From contig NZ_VMDU01000002.1 of assembly GCF_008271465.1 (NCBI RefSeq), positions 496,001 to 560,000 on the forward strand: a stretch of 64,000 nt of DNA, written 5' to 3'. Shown here piece after piece: positions 9,201 to 17,251 of this stretch; the stretch's first letter is position 1; each line of letters begins with the position of its first letter. Under the pieces are notes generated by a model, which did no database searches, had not been told where the DNA came from, and saw nothing but the letters and a program-made list of their open reading frames with translations. The translations under genes were made by a program, and so were the position numbers. The DNA comes from Tabrizicola flagellatus (GTDB lineage Bacteria; Pseudomonadota; Alphaproteobacteria; Rhodobacterales; Rhodobacteraceae).

Positions 9201-9685
9201 AGGGCCGCGAACGCCTGCTGACCGCCTTCGAGCAGGTGAACGCGAATTTCTCGACCCTCTTCACCCATCTGTTCGGTGGCGGCGAGGCGCGGCTGGTGCT
9301 GGTCGAATCCGACGATCCGCTTGAGGCCGGCCTCGAAATCCTCTGCCAGCCGCCGGGCAAGAAGCTGGCGACGCTGTCGCTGCTGTCGGGCGGCGAACAG
9401 ACCCTTACCGCGCTGGCGCTGATCTTCGGCGTGTTCCTGGCCAACCCCGCGCCGATCTGCGTGCTGGACGAGGTGGACGCGCCGCTCGACGACGCCAACG
9501 TGACGCGCTTCTGCGACCTTCTGGACGAGATGACCCGCCGCACCGACACGCGCTTCCTCATCATCACCCACCACGCCGTGACCATGGCGCGGATGGACCG
9601 CCTGTTCGGCGTGACGATGCAGGAGCAGGGGGTCAGCCAGCTTGTCAGCGTGGACCTGAAGAAGGCCGAGGCGCTGGTCGCCTGA
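6230..9685 (+). CDS. smc: Chromosome segregation ATPase SMC
   Basis: Structural maintenance of chromosomes protein, 1151 aa, which acts with ScpAB in chromosome compaction and segregation. The Walker A loop GPNGCGKSN is at residues 31-39. The ABC signature LSGGEQT is at about 1052-1058 and Walker B VLDEVDAP at about 1078-1085. Between these are two long Ala/Glu/Arg-rich coiled coils (about 170-500 and 640-980) flanking a compact hinge at about 510-625. The start must be the TTG at 6230, since the family's N-terminus (RLTRLRLNGFKSF) begins there and no ATG or GTG lies in frame nearby. A rare TTG start may lower expression. Confidence 0.96.
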   Translation: MRLTRLRLNGFKSFVDPTDLVIHEGLTGIVGPNGCGKSNLLEALRWVMGENRPSAMRGGGMEDVIFNGAATRGARHFAEVALVIDNSDRLAPAGFNDADQIEIVRRITRDAGSAYRCNSKDVRARDVQMLFADASTGSHSPALVRQGQISELINAKPKARRRVLEEAAGISGLYARRHEAELKLSGAETNLTRVDDVLEQLAQQLSVLTRQAKQAARYREISEELRKSEGMLLWRRWREADEARAQAEAVLRERLIAQHQAEAAARAAGKAREAAEDALPPKREEEAIASAILQRLVLQRDALGDQEARALAQIDTLKGRIEQLTRDMEREAGLNRDAGEVIERLDWEIEQLSRAHDGHEEKLAEAVEAAREAGAVLAEREAALAELTEDAARLAARHQSTQRMLADTRSVLDRAEEQAAAAREAVAAATVALEAAGEAFAAAEEAQEAAVAETEATEAALEEAEAARAETQGREAEARAARSAAEGEASALRAEVAALARLVEREAQAGSQLLDRLEVEPGYEKALGAALADDLRAPEVGGDARSGWAVLAPYGDPQPLPAGAEPLGARVKAPAVLARRLSQIGLVSREQGFQLQADLRPGQRLVSLEGDLWRWDGFRAGAEDAPSAAALRLQQLNRLVQLKRDLEEVAARADGARQAHEALQARLQELATADQRARDARRAADARLAESNRALARAEADRSIAGGKLEAARLAVGRFEDEAMAARARLKEAEAAMADLGDLDAARGAVEAAKITVEAARITMMTRRSAQDEVRREGEARVRRRQEALKELSGWKHRLETASKRTEELTARRAETEAELAEAMLAPEEIAARRDELVEAIAEAEERRRRAADALAEAEGSLREAAMAEREAERLAGEAREARARAEARLDAAREGVALAAERIAEEDDRTPDELLASLRTDPDKMPDAETLDHEVIRLKRQREALGAVNLRAEEDAKAVEAEYDALATEKADLEEAIKKLRAGIAGLNKEGRERLLTAFEQVNANFSTLFTHLFGGGEARLVLVESDDPLEAGLEILCQPPGKKLATLSLLSGGEQTLTALALIFGVFLANPAPICVLDEVDAPLDDANVTRFCDLLDEMTRRTDTRFLIITHHAVTMARMDRLFGVTMQEQGVSQLVSVDLKKAEALVA

Positions 9686-9763
9686 AGCGGGCGGATGGTT
9701 AACTGACTGGCAACCAGAATCGGGCAGAACGGTACGGGAACAAACCGTAGCCAGGGCCTGAAC

Positions 9764-9886
9764 ATGCAGATGCTCCTCTCCGCCACCACGATCCTTGTGC
9801 TCTTCGCCTGGGCGCAGGAAGAAGTCGCCAAGCTCCCCCCCGCATGGTCGCCGTTCTCGGCCATCGAAGCGGCCGTGAATCCCTGA
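9764..9886 (+). CDS. Possible 40-aa membrane-associated peptide
   Basis: A short frame encodes 40 aa beginning MQMLLSATTILVLFAWAQ, a hydrophobic stretch like a signal peptide or single transmembrane helix, followed by a short polar tail ending in EAAVNP. There is no strong ribosome site, and I do not recognise a family. It lies alone in the 307-bp gap between smc and soxB, so it may be a small protein, a leader peptide, or chance. Confidence 0.3.
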   Translation: MQMLLSATTILVLFAWAQEEVAKLPPAWSPFSAIEAAVNP

Positions 9887-9902
9887 CCTCACGTCTGCGC
9901 GC

Positions 9903-9957
9903 CGTGGCGAAAACGGCGGCGCGCGTGGCGAAAACCGGCAGCCTCCTGCGCCGAAAC
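9903..9957 (+). promoter_or_regulatory. Direct repeats upstream of soxB
   Basis: CGTGGCGAAAAC occurs exactly at 9903-9914 and 9924-9935, a 21-bp spacing of two helical turns. A weaker copy, GCGCCGAAACGG, follows about 23 bp later. They lie 36-90 bp before the soxB ATG. Helically phased direct repeats are typical of activator sites, for instance for the AraC-type regulators that control betaine/sarcosine genes in other bacteria. The regulator is not identified. Confidence 0.45.
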
Positions 9958-9992
9958 GGGCCTACAACCGGCCCCAAAGCAGGAGAAGGCCC

Positions 9993-11243
9993 ATGCGCTA
10001 TTCCGGATTTCGGGTCATTGCCGAGGCACTGACCGGCCACAAGGGCTGGAAGCCCGTCTGGCGCGACCCGACCCCCAAGGCCGAATACGACTACATCATC
10101 ATCGGCGGCGGCGGGCACGGGCTGGCCACGGCCTATTACCTAGCCAAGGAATTCCGCCAGTCGCGGATCGCAGTGCTGGAAAAGGGCTACCTCGGCGGCG
10201 GCAACGTCGGCCGCAACACCACGATCATCCGGTCGAACTACCTGCTCGACGGCAACGAGCCCTTCTACGAATTCTCGCTGAAGCTCTGGGAGGGGCTGGA
10301 GCAGGACTTCAACTACAACGCCATGGTGTCGCAGCGCGGCATCATCAACCTGATCCACACCGATGCGCAGCGCGACGCCTTCACCCGGCGCGGCAATGCG
10401 ATGATCCTGCACGGGGCGGACGCCCGACTTCTGTCGCGCGACGAGGTCCGCCAGATGTATCCCTGGCTCAACTTCGACAACGCCCGCTTCCCGATCAAGG
10501 GCGCGCTGATGCAGCCGCGCGGCGGCACGGTGCGGCACGACGCGGTCGCCTGGGGCTATGCGCGGGGCGCGGACCAGCGCGGGGTGGACCTGATCCAGAA
10601 CTGCGAAGTCACCGGCATGCGGATCGAGAACGGCCGCATCAAGGGGGTCGAGACCACCCGAGGCTACATCGGCGCGAAGAAGGTCGGCGTGGCGGTGGCA
10701 GGGTCGTCCTCCAAGGTCATGGCCCATGCCGGAATGCGCCTGCCCATCGAAAGCCACGTCCTGCAAGCCTTCGTTTCCGAGGGGTTGAAGCCCCTGATCG
10801 ACGGTGTGATGACCTTCGGTGCCGGGCATTTCTACGTCAGCCAGTCCGACAAGGGCGGCCTCGTCTTCGGCGGCGACATCGACGGCTACAATTCCTACGC
10901 TCAACGCGGCAACCTGCCGGTGATCGAGGACGTGGCCGAGGGCGGCATGGCTCTTATGCCCGCCATCGGCCGCGTGCGGCTGTTGCGGACCTGGGGCGGG
11001 ATCATGGACATGTCGATGGACGGCTCGCCCATCATCGACAAGACCCATGTCGAGGGCCTCTACTTCAACGGCGGCTGGTGCTACGGCGGGTTCAAGGCGA
11101 CCCCGGCCTCGGGCTGGTGCTTCGCGCATCTGCTGGCGAAGGATGAGTCACATTCAACGGCCAGGGCCTACCGCTTCGATCGGTTCCTCAAGGGGCTGAT
11201 GATCGACGAAAAGGGGCAAGGCGCGACCCCGAACCTGCATTGA
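9993..11243 (+). CDS. soxB: Sarcosine oxidase subunit beta
   Basis: Flavoprotein subunit (416 aa) of heterotetrameric sarcosine oxidase, which demethylates sarcosine to glycine with O2 and tetrahydrofolate. The FAD-binding motif GGGGHGLA is at residues 38-45. RHDAVAWG near residue 181 holds a His (about 182) that by family knowledge is the likely covalent FMN attachment site. DMSMDGSPIID and FNGGWCYGGFKATP are conserved C-terminal segments. A good ribosome site (AGGAGAAGG) precedes the ATG. It is the first gene of soxB-D-A-G, with 12 bp to soxD. Confidence 0.96.
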   Translation: MRYSGFRVIAEALTGHKGWKPVWRDPTPKAEYDYIIIGGGGHGLATAYYLAKEFRQSRIAVLEKGYLGGGNVGRNTTIIRSNYLLDGNEPFYEFSLKLWEGLEQDFNYNAMVSQRGIINLIHTDAQRDAFTRRGNAMILHGADARLLSRDEVRQMYPWLNFDNARFPIKGALMQPRGGTVRHDAVAWGYARGADQRGVDLIQNCEVTGMRIENGRIKGVETTRGYIGAKKVGVAVAGSSSKVMAHAGMRLPIESHVLQAFVSEGLKPLIDGVMTFGAGHFYVSQSDKGGLVFGGDIDGYNSYAQRGNLPVIEDVAEGGMALMPAIGRVRLLRTWGGIMDMSMDGSPIIDKTHVEGLYFNGGWCYGGFKATPASGWCFAHLLAKDESHSTARAYRFDRFLKGLMIDEKGQGATPNLH

Positions 11244-11255
11244 CGGAATAAACGA

Positions 11256-11540
11256 ATGATCATTCACCATCCGATCCTCGGCCCCCGCGATGCGCAGGAA
11301 TTCGTCTATCTCGGCGATGCCTCCCTTATCGACCGCCCCGATGGCATGACCGCCGGGGTCGAGGCGTTCCACGACTACCTCTACCAGCGGACCAACCCTG
11401 CGGGCGAACACCAGGAGCTTTGGTATCACGAACAGGGCGACCGCTCCTGGCTGGTCGTCACCCGCAACACCGTCACGCACGAGATTACCAAGGTCGAACT
11501 CGCCCGCGACGTGGCGCGGGCCCGGGGGCGCACGAAATGA
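11256..11540 (+). CDS. soxD: Sarcosine oxidase subunit delta, zinc-ligand-poor variant
   Basis: Delta subunit (94 aa) of sarcosine oxidase, recognised by GPRDAQEFVYLGD, RTNPAG-x-HQELWYH and its place between soxB and soxA. Family members bind one zinc through an N-terminal Cys-x2-Cys plus a His and a Cys near residue 60. Here the protein has no cysteine at all: the CPYCG-like segment reads HPILG, and the later Cys is Asp62. The HxELW histidines remain. The subunit probably lacks the structural zinc. It overlaps soxA by four bases (ATGA). Confidence 0.9.
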   Translation: MIIHHPILGPRDAQEFVYLGDASLIDRPDGMTAGVEAFHDYLYQRTNPAGEHQELWYHEQGDRSWLVVTRNTVTHEITKVELARDVARARGRTK

Positions 11541-14476
11541 CCCAGTCGCATCGCATTGACGGCGGCCTGATCGACCGCACGAAGACGCTCCGCTTCACCT
11601 TCGACGGCATCCCCTACCAGGGCCATCCCGGCGACACGCTGGCCTCGGCGCTTCTCGCCAACGGCGTCCGGCTGATGGGCCGCAGCTTCAAGTATCACCG
11701 CCCGCGCGGCCCGATTTCCGCCGGGTCGGAGGAACCGAACGCACTGGTCGAACTGCGCACCGGTGCCCGGCAAGAGCCGAACACGCGGGCCACGGTGGCC
11801 GAACTGTTCGACGGTCTTGAGGCCAACAGCCAGAACCGCTGGCCCAGCCTGCGCTTCGACGCCATGGGGATCAACGACAAGCTCAGCGCCTTCTTCGCGG
11901 CCGGGTTCTACTACAAGACCTTCATGTGGCCCAAGTCCTTCTGGGAAAAGCTGTATGAGCCGATCATCCGCCGCGCCGCGGGCCTTGGCTCGGTCACGCG
12001 GGAAGAGGACCCGGACGCCTATGACAAGGGCTTCCTGCACTGCGACCTGCTGGTCATCGGCGCCGGTCCCGCAGGCCTGATGGCCGCGCTGACGGCCGGG
12101 CGGGCAGGCAAGCGGGTGATCCTCGCCGACGAGGATTTCCGCATGGGCGGGCGTCTGAACGCCGAGACTCTTGCGGTTGGCGACGCATCCGGCGCCGACT
12201 GGGCAGCAGCGGTGTTGGCCGAGCTTGCCGCGATGCCCAACCTCCGCCTGATGACCCGCACCACGGTCATCGGCGCCTTCGACCATGGCATCTACGGCGC
12301 GGTGGAGCGGGTGTCGGACCACCTCCCCACCCCCGCCAAGGGCAAGCCCCGCCAGATCCTCTGGCGCATCTACGCCGGGAAGGCGATCCTTTCCGGTGGC
12401 GCCACCGAACGCCCCATCGCGTTCGAGAACAACGACCGCCCCGGCATCATGCTGGCCGGAGCGCTGCGGGCCTATGCGAACCGCTGGGGCGTCAAGGTCG
12501 GTGAGCGCGTCGCGGTCTTCACCAACAACGACGACGGCATCCGCACGGCGCTGGACCTGCGGGCCAAGGGTGTGGACGTGGTCGCCGTGATCGACAGCCG
12601 CCCGGTGGGCGACCTCCTTCCCGGCATCCGGCATCTGCATGGGGCCGAGGTGATCGACACCTCGGGCAAGCTGGGCCTGAAGACGATCACGGTCCGGCAA
12701 TCGAACGGTGCGACCGAGACCATTGCGGTCGATGCCCTGGGCGTGTCGGGCGGCTGGAACCCAAACGTGAACATCCATTCGCATCACCGGTCCCGTCCCG
12801 TCTATGACGCCGGCATCGCTGCCTTCGTCCCCGGTCCCGAAGGCCCGCCCGGCCTTCTGGTCGCAGGCGCGGCGGCAGGCCAGATGTCCACCCACGCCGC
12901 GCTCAAAACCGGCCGCGACGCCGCCATCGCCGCGCTTGACCTCGGCACCGCGCCCGACCTGCCGCAGGCCGAGGACGCGCCCGTCCGCATCTCGCCGCTG
13001 TGGTTCGTCCATCACGGCAAGGGCCGCGCCTGGATCGACCAGCAGAACGACGTCACCGTCAAGGACGTGAAGCTGGCGAAGCAGGAAAACTTCACCAGCG
13101 TTGAGCATCTGAAGCGCTACACCACGCTGGGCATGGCGACCGACCAGGGCAAGACCGGCAACGTGATCGGCCTCGCCATCATGGCCGAGCTAACCGGCCG
13201 GTCGATCCCCGAAACCGGTACCACGATCTACCGCCCACCCTATACTCCCGTCGCCATGGGCGCGCTGGCGGGCCGGTCGCGGGGCAAGGAGTTCAAGCCC
13301 TTCCGCCTGACCCCCTCGCACCACTGGGCCAAGGAACAGGGCGCGATCTTTGTCGAGGTCGGCAACTGGCTTCGCACCCAATGGGTCCCGAAACAAGGCG
13401 AAACCGAATGGCGGCAGTCGGTGGACCGCGAGGTCCTGGCGACCCGGAAATCCGTCGGCATCTGCGATGTGACCACGCTGGGCAAGATCGACGTTCAGGG
13501 CACCGACGCGGGGGCCTTCCTCGACCGGGTCTATGCCAACACCTTCTCGACCCTGCCCGTCGGCAAGTGCCGCTATGGCCTGATGCTGCGCGAGGACGGC
13601 ATCGTCTTCGACGACGGCACCACCGCCCGGATGGGCGAGCATGAATATGTGATGACCACCACCACGGCCAATGCCGTGACGGTCTTCCGGCACCTGGAAT
13701 TCTGCCGCCAATGCCTCTGGCCCGAGATGGACGTGCAGCTCATCTCGACCACCGAGGCCTGGGCGCAGTTCTCGGTCGCGGGTCCCAACGCGCGGAAACT
13801 CCTGGAGAAAGTCGTCGATCAGGACATCAGCGATGCAGCCTTCCCCTACATGGGCGCGGGCAACATCACCGTCTGCGGCGGCCTGCGCGCGCGTCTGTTC
13901 CGCATCAGCTTCTCGGGCGAACTGGCCTACGAGATCGCGGTGCCTACCCGCTATGGCGACGCACTTCTGCGCGAGATGCTGGCGCGGGGGGCAGAATTCG
14001 ATCCGGTCGTCTATGGCACCGAGTCGCTGGGCGTGATGCGCGTCGAGAAGGGCCATGTCGCGGGGGGCGAACTCAACGGCCAATCCACCGCGCTGAACAT
14101 GGGGCTGGGCAAGATGGTGTCGAAGAAGAAGGACTCCATCGGCATGGTCCTGTCGCAGCGTGAGGGCCTCACGGACGAGAACGGCTACCGTCTTGTGGGT
14201 GTCAAGCCGGTGGACCCGAACGGAAAGCTGACCGCAGGCAGCCATTTCCTGGAGAAGGGCGCGGCGCCGGTGGCGGCGAACGATGGCGGCTGGCTGACCT
14301 CCAAGGTCTATTCGCCGCATCTCGGCCATGACATCGCGCTTGGCTACCTCAAGGGCGGCGACAAGAAGATCGGCCAGCGCATGCGCGCGGTGAACCTGCT
14401 GGCCGGCCTCGATACCGAGGTCGAGATCATCTCGCCCCACATGTTCGACCCGGAAGGAGTGCGTCTCCGTGGCTAG
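11537..14476 (+). CDS. soxA: Sarcosine oxidase subunit alpha
   Basis: Large subunit (979 aa) of sarcosine oxidase, carrying the NAD-binding domain and the folate-dependent domain that captures the methyl group as methylene-THF. In order: an N-terminal 2Fe-2S-ferredoxin-like region (FTFDGIPYQGHPGDTLASALL), a dinucleotide motif GAGPAGLMAAL, and a C-terminal GcvT-like aminomethyltransferase region (CDVTTLGKIDVQG, then GELAYEIAVP). The ATG at 11537 overlaps the soxD stop; upstream in-frame residues are non-conserved. The gene overlaps soxG by eight bases. Confidence 0.95.
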   Translation: MTQSHRIDGGLIDRTKTLRFTFDGIPYQGHPGDTLASALLANGVRLMGRSFKYHRPRGPISAGSEEPNALVELRTGARQEPNTRATVAELFDGLEANSQNRWPSLRFDAMGINDKLSAFFAAGFYYKTFMWPKSFWEKLYEPIIRRAAGLGSVTREEDPDAYDKGFLHCDLLVIGAGPAGLMAALTAGRAGKRVILADEDFRMGGRLNAETLAVGDASGADWAAAVLAELAAMPNLRLMTRTTVIGAFDHGIYGAVERVSDHLPTPAKGKPRQILWRIYAGKAILSGGATERPIAFENNDRPGIMLAGALRAYANRWGVKVGERVAVFTNNDDGIRTALDLRAKGVDVVAVIDSRPVGDLLPGIRHLHGAEVIDTSGKLGLKTITVRQSNGATETIAVDALGVSGGWNPNVNIHSHHRSRPVYDAGIAAFVPGPEGPPGLLVAGAAAGQMSTHAALKTGRDAAIAALDLGTAPDLPQAEDAPVRISPLWFVHHGKGRAWIDQQNDVTVKDVKLAKQENFTSVEHLKRYTTLGMATDQGKTGNVIGLAIMAELTGRSIPETGTTIYRPPYTPVAMGALAGRSRGKEFKPFRLTPSHHWAKEQGAIFVEVGNWLRTQWVPKQGETEWRQSVDREVLATRKSVGICDVTTLGKIDVQGTDAGAFLDRVYANTFSTLPVGKCRYGLMLREDGIVFDDGTTARMGEHEYVMTTTTANAVTVFRHLEFCRQCLWPEMDVQLISTTEAWAQFSVAGPNARKLLEKVVDQDISDAAFPYMGAGNITVCGGLRARLFRISFSGELAYEIAVPTRYGDALLREMLARGAEFDPVVYGTESLGVMRVEKGHVAGGELNGQSTALNMGLGKMVSKKKDSIGMVLSQREGLTDENGYRLVGVKPVDPNGKLTAGSHFLEKGAAPVAANDGGWLTSKVYSPHLGHDIALGYLKGGDKKIGQRMRAVNLLAGLDTEVEIISPHMFDPEGVRLRG

Positions 14477-15029
14477 TCTCCAGCCCCTCACCGCGCTTGG
14501 CAAACGCGAAGCGACCGCCGTCACCCACGGCCCGCTGACCATCACCGAGCGCACCGACGTCGCCCTCGCCTCGGTTGCCGCCCGCAAGGGCAGGATGGCC
14601 GACCTCTCCGCTGCTGCACAGAAGGCGGGCGTCCCGCTTCCGGGTCCGGCCACCCATCAGGCCGGGATACCCTACTCTGCCTTCTGGGTCGCGCCCGAGA
14701 TGTGGTTCGTCGAAGCGCCCCATGCGACCCACGAGCTGATCGCCGACCTTCTCAAGTCCGCCCTGGGCGATGCGGCCAGCATCACCGAACAGACCGACGC
14801 CTGGGTCGCCTTCGACCTTGCGGCCACCGATCTTGCCCCGCTGCTGGAGCGGCTCTGCAATGTGGATTTCCCGGCCGTCCCGAACGGCTACGCCACCCGC
14901 ACGGTGATGGAGCATCTGGGCGTCTACCTCGTCAAGCACGGCCCCGGCGCAGCCCGCCTTTACGGGCCCCGGTCCAGCGCGGAAAGCCTGCTTCATGCGC
15001 TTGAAACGGCGGCACATTCCGCCTTCTAG
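14469..15029 (+). CDS. soxG: Sarcosine oxidase subunit gamma
   Basis: Gamma subunit (186 aa) of heterotetrameric sarcosine oxidase, structurally related to the folate-binding GcvT domain. TEQTDAWVAFDL and LERLCNVDF in the middle match the family. It starts with GTG at 14469, eight bases inside the soxA 3' end, so translation is coupled. It closes the soxBDAG operon; the next gene starts 74 bp later with its own likely promoter. Confidence 0.9.
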   Translation: MASLQPLTALGKREATAVTHGPLTITERTDVALASVAARKGRMADLSAAAQKAGVPLPGPATHQAGIPYSAFWVAPEMWFVEAPHATHELIADLLKSALGDAASITEQTDAWVAFDLAATDLAPLLERLCNVDFPAVPNGYATRTVMEHLGVYLVKHGPGAARLYGPRSSAESLLHALETAAHSAF

Positions 15030-15050
15030 GGCTTTTGCTTGATAGCGGAC

Positions 15051-15075
15051 ATGTTTCCCTGTAGTGAAATCGCAT
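15051..15075. promoter_or_regulatory. Imperfect dyad in promoter of the XRE-cupin gene
   Basis: The 74-bp gap between soxG and the regulator is AT-richer than its surroundings and holds an imperfect dyad with arms ATG-x-TTTC and GAAA-x3-CAT. Dyads here are often autoregulatory sites of XRE-type repressors. Assignment is by position and symmetry only. Confidence 0.3.
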
Positions 15076-15103
15076 GTAGTGGTTCCACCCGGGATGTTCA
15101 CCC

Positions 15104-15763
15104 ATGTCCGACGGCTCTGCCAATCCGACGCTGCCACGCGGCAAGCCTGCCTTCGATCAGGACCCCCACCGCGTCCGCGAGATCACCGAGCGAAACCTCG
15201 AGGCTGCCATCGGGCGCGAGGTTCGCAACTTCCGCCGCCAGCAGGGGATGACCGTGGCCGATCTGGCCAATGTCACCGGCCTGTCGATCGGCATGCTGTC
15301 CAAGATCGAGAACGGCAACACCTCGCCCTCGCTGACCACGCTCCAGGTCCTGAGCCACGCCTTTTCCGTCCCGGTCACCGCCTTCTTCCGCAGCTACGAG
15401 GAGCGTCGCGAGGCGCAGCATGTGAAGGCCGGAGATCATGTCGAGATCGAACGCCGCGGCACCCGTGCGGGTCATCAGTATCATCTGCTGGGCCATATCG
15501 GCTCCAACAGCTCGGGGGTGGTGGTAGAGCCTTACATGATCACGCTCACCACCGAAAGCGACACCTTCCCCACCTTTCAACACGAGGGGCTGGAATTGCT
15601 CTACATGCTGGAAGGCGAGGTCGATTACCGCCATGGCGACACGGTCTATCCGCTGAAGCCCGGCGACAGCCTGTTCTTCGACGCCGATGCGCCGCATGGG
15701 CCGGAGACGCTGGTCAAGCTTCCCGCGCGTTACCTGTCGGTCATTGCCTACCCGCAGGGCTGA
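15104..15763 (+). CDS. XRE-family transcriptional regulator with cupin sensor domain
   Basis: 219-aa DNA-binding regulator. The helix-turn-helix is at about residues 36-92 (VADLANVTGLSIGMLSKIENG), with a C-terminal cupin_2 domain at about 140-215 (LELLYMLEGEVDYRHGD, then LKPGDSLFFDADAPHGPE). Such regulators sense small metabolites such as amino acids and amines through the cupin. It follows soxG directly and precedes an FAD-linked dehydrogenase by one base, so it probably controls sarcosine or related N-methyl metabolism. The target is inferred from context. Confidence 0.88.
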   Translation: MSDGSANPTLPRGKPAFDQDPHRVREITERNLEAAIGREVRNFRRQQGMTVADLANVTGLSIGMLSKIENGNTSPSLTTLQVLSHAFSVPVTAFFRSYEERREAQHVKAGDHVEIERRGTRAGHQYHLLGHIGSNSSGVVVEPYMITLTTESDTFPTFQHEGLELLYMLEGEVDYRHGDTVYPLKPGDSLFFDADAPHGPETLVKLPARYLSVIAYPQG

Positions 15764-15764
15764 C

Positions 15765-17171
15765 ATGCTGACCGCAGACCTGGCCGCCGCAATCGGGGCC
15801 GCGCATGTCCTGACCGGCCCCGACGTGGCCCGCTACGCGCGCGACTGGATGGGCCGCTACGAGGGCCAGCCGGTCTGCGTCGTCCGCCCCGGATCGACCG
15901 CCGAAGTGGCCGCCTGCGTCAGGATCGCTGCGCAGCATGGCGTGCCCGTTGTGCCCATCTCGGGCAACACCGGCCTTGTCGGCGGGACCATGACGCAAGG
16001 TGGCCTGATGCTCTCCCTCGAACGGATGAACCGCATCCGGCAGGTCAAGCGCGACGCGAAACTGGTCATCGCCGAGGCCGGGGTGATCCTCACCCGCCTG
16101 CACGAAGCCGCTGAAAGGGAAGGGCTTTACTTCCCCCTCTTGTTCGGCGCCCGGGGTTCAGCCATGCTGGGCGGCGTCCTCTCCACCAACGCGGGCGGTT
16201 CCAACGTCCTCCGCTACGGCTCCACGCGCGGCCTCTGCCTTGGGCTGGAGGTCGTCCTGCCCGATGGCCGCGTGTTGAACCTGATGTCCGAACTGCACAA
16301 GGACAACTCCGGCTACGATCTGAAAAATCTTTTCATCGGCGCCGAGGGCACGCTTGGCATCATCACCGCCGCCGTGATGAAGCTGGTCCCCGCGCCGCGC
16401 GCCCATGCTACCGCCACGCTTGCCGCCCGCTCGCTTCCCGATGCGCTGACCCTCCTGAACCGCATGCAGGAAGCCACCGGCGGCCGGGTCGAGGCGTTCG
16501 AATTCATGCCCCGCACCTACTCCGAACGCCTGCGCGAGGCCCGACCGGACCTTGGACTGCCCTTCGACCACATCCCCGAAGTCACCATCCTGATCGAGGC
16601 CGCCACCACCGTCCCGCACGAGGCCACCCCGGACGCGAACGGCGACATCCCCCTCGTCCTCACGTTGGAAACCATCTTGGCCGAGATGATGGAGGCGGGC
16701 CTCGTCACCGACGCCATCCTCGCCCGCAGCGAACAGCAGCGCCGAGCGATGTGGGCACGGCGCGAGGCCGCCGCCGAGATCGGAGTGGGCCTTTACCCCG
16801 AGGTCGATACCGATGTCTGCCTGCCTCTCGACAAGGTCGAAACCTTCCTGACCCAAGCCGTAGCCAGACTCGAAACCCTCGACCCCGGCGCGCGCACGAT
16901 CACCGTGGCCCACCTCGGCGACGGCAACCTGCACTTCACCGCCTACCCGACCCGGGACGATCCGGCGCTGAAGGACAAGGTGCTGGAAGCCATCGAGGAT
17001 GTCGTGGCCGACCTCGGCGGCAGCTTCTCGGCCGAACATGGCGTGGGCCTGTCCAAGCTCCCCTCGATGCGGCGCCGCAAGGACCCGGTGGCGCTCGACG
17101 TGATGCGGACGCTGAAACTGGCGCTCGACCCACGGGGCCTCATGAACCCCGGCAAGGTCATCCCCCCCTGA
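15765..17171 (+). CDS. FAD-linked 2-hydroxyacid dehydrogenase (GlcD/D2HGDH-like)
   Basis: 468-aa flavoprotein of the VAO/FAD_binding_4 type, which oxidises D-2-hydroxyacids (D-lactate, D-2-hydroxyglutarate, glycolate). The FAD loop reads PISGNTGLVGG at about residues 63-73, with STNAGGSNVLRYG, YDLKNLFIGAEGTLGI and the metal-binding HLGDGNLHF near the C-terminus, then SAEHGVG. The exact substrate cannot be told. ATG 15765 follows the regulator's stop by one base, so they are co-transcribed. A hairpin directly after the stop probably ends the transcript. Confidence 0.85.
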   Translation: MLTADLAAAIGAAHVLTGPDVARYARDWMGRYEGQPVCVVRPGSTAEVAACVRIAAQHGVPVVPISGNTGLVGGTMTQGGLMLSLERMNRIRQVKRDAKLVIAEAGVILTRLHEAAEREGLYFPLLFGARGSAMLGGVLSTNAGGSNVLRYGSTRGLCLGLEVVLPDGRVLNLMSELHKDNSGYDLKNLFIGAEGTLGIITAAVMKLVPAPRAHATATLAARSLPDALTLLNRMQEATGGRVEAFEFMPRTYSERLREARPDLGLPFDHIPEVTILIEAATTVPHEATPDANGDIPLVLTLETILAEMMEAGLVTDAILARSEQQRRAMWARREAAAEIGVGLYPEVDTDVCLPLDKVETFLTQAVARLETLDPGARTITVAHLGDGNLHFTAYPTRDDPALKDKVLEAIEDVVADLGGSFSAEHGVGLSKLPSMRRRKDPVALDVMRTLKLALDPRGLMNPGKVIPP

Positions 17172-17202
17172 GCCCAGGAATTTTCGACGAAACTTCCTGG
17201 GC
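17172..17202 (+). terminator. Hairpin terminator after the FAD-linked dehydrogenase
   Basis: Arms GCCCAGGAA and TTCCTGGGC (17172-17180, 17194-17202) enclose an inner TTTCG-A-CGAAA stem, giving a long hairpin starting one base after the TGA. There is no clear U-tract, so termination efficiency is uncertain. Confidence 0.55.
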
Positions 17203-17251
17203 CTGACGCGGCACCTTGCGGCCACGTCACGCCCGGGATAGCCAGTCGGCC

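Noticed and set aside
5033-9892. 1619-codon open frame antisense to smc and its neighbour
   Set aside because: High GC keeps the complementary frames open. The translation is low-complexity Gly/Leu/Arg/Gln without domains, while the sense strand encodes a full SMC protein.
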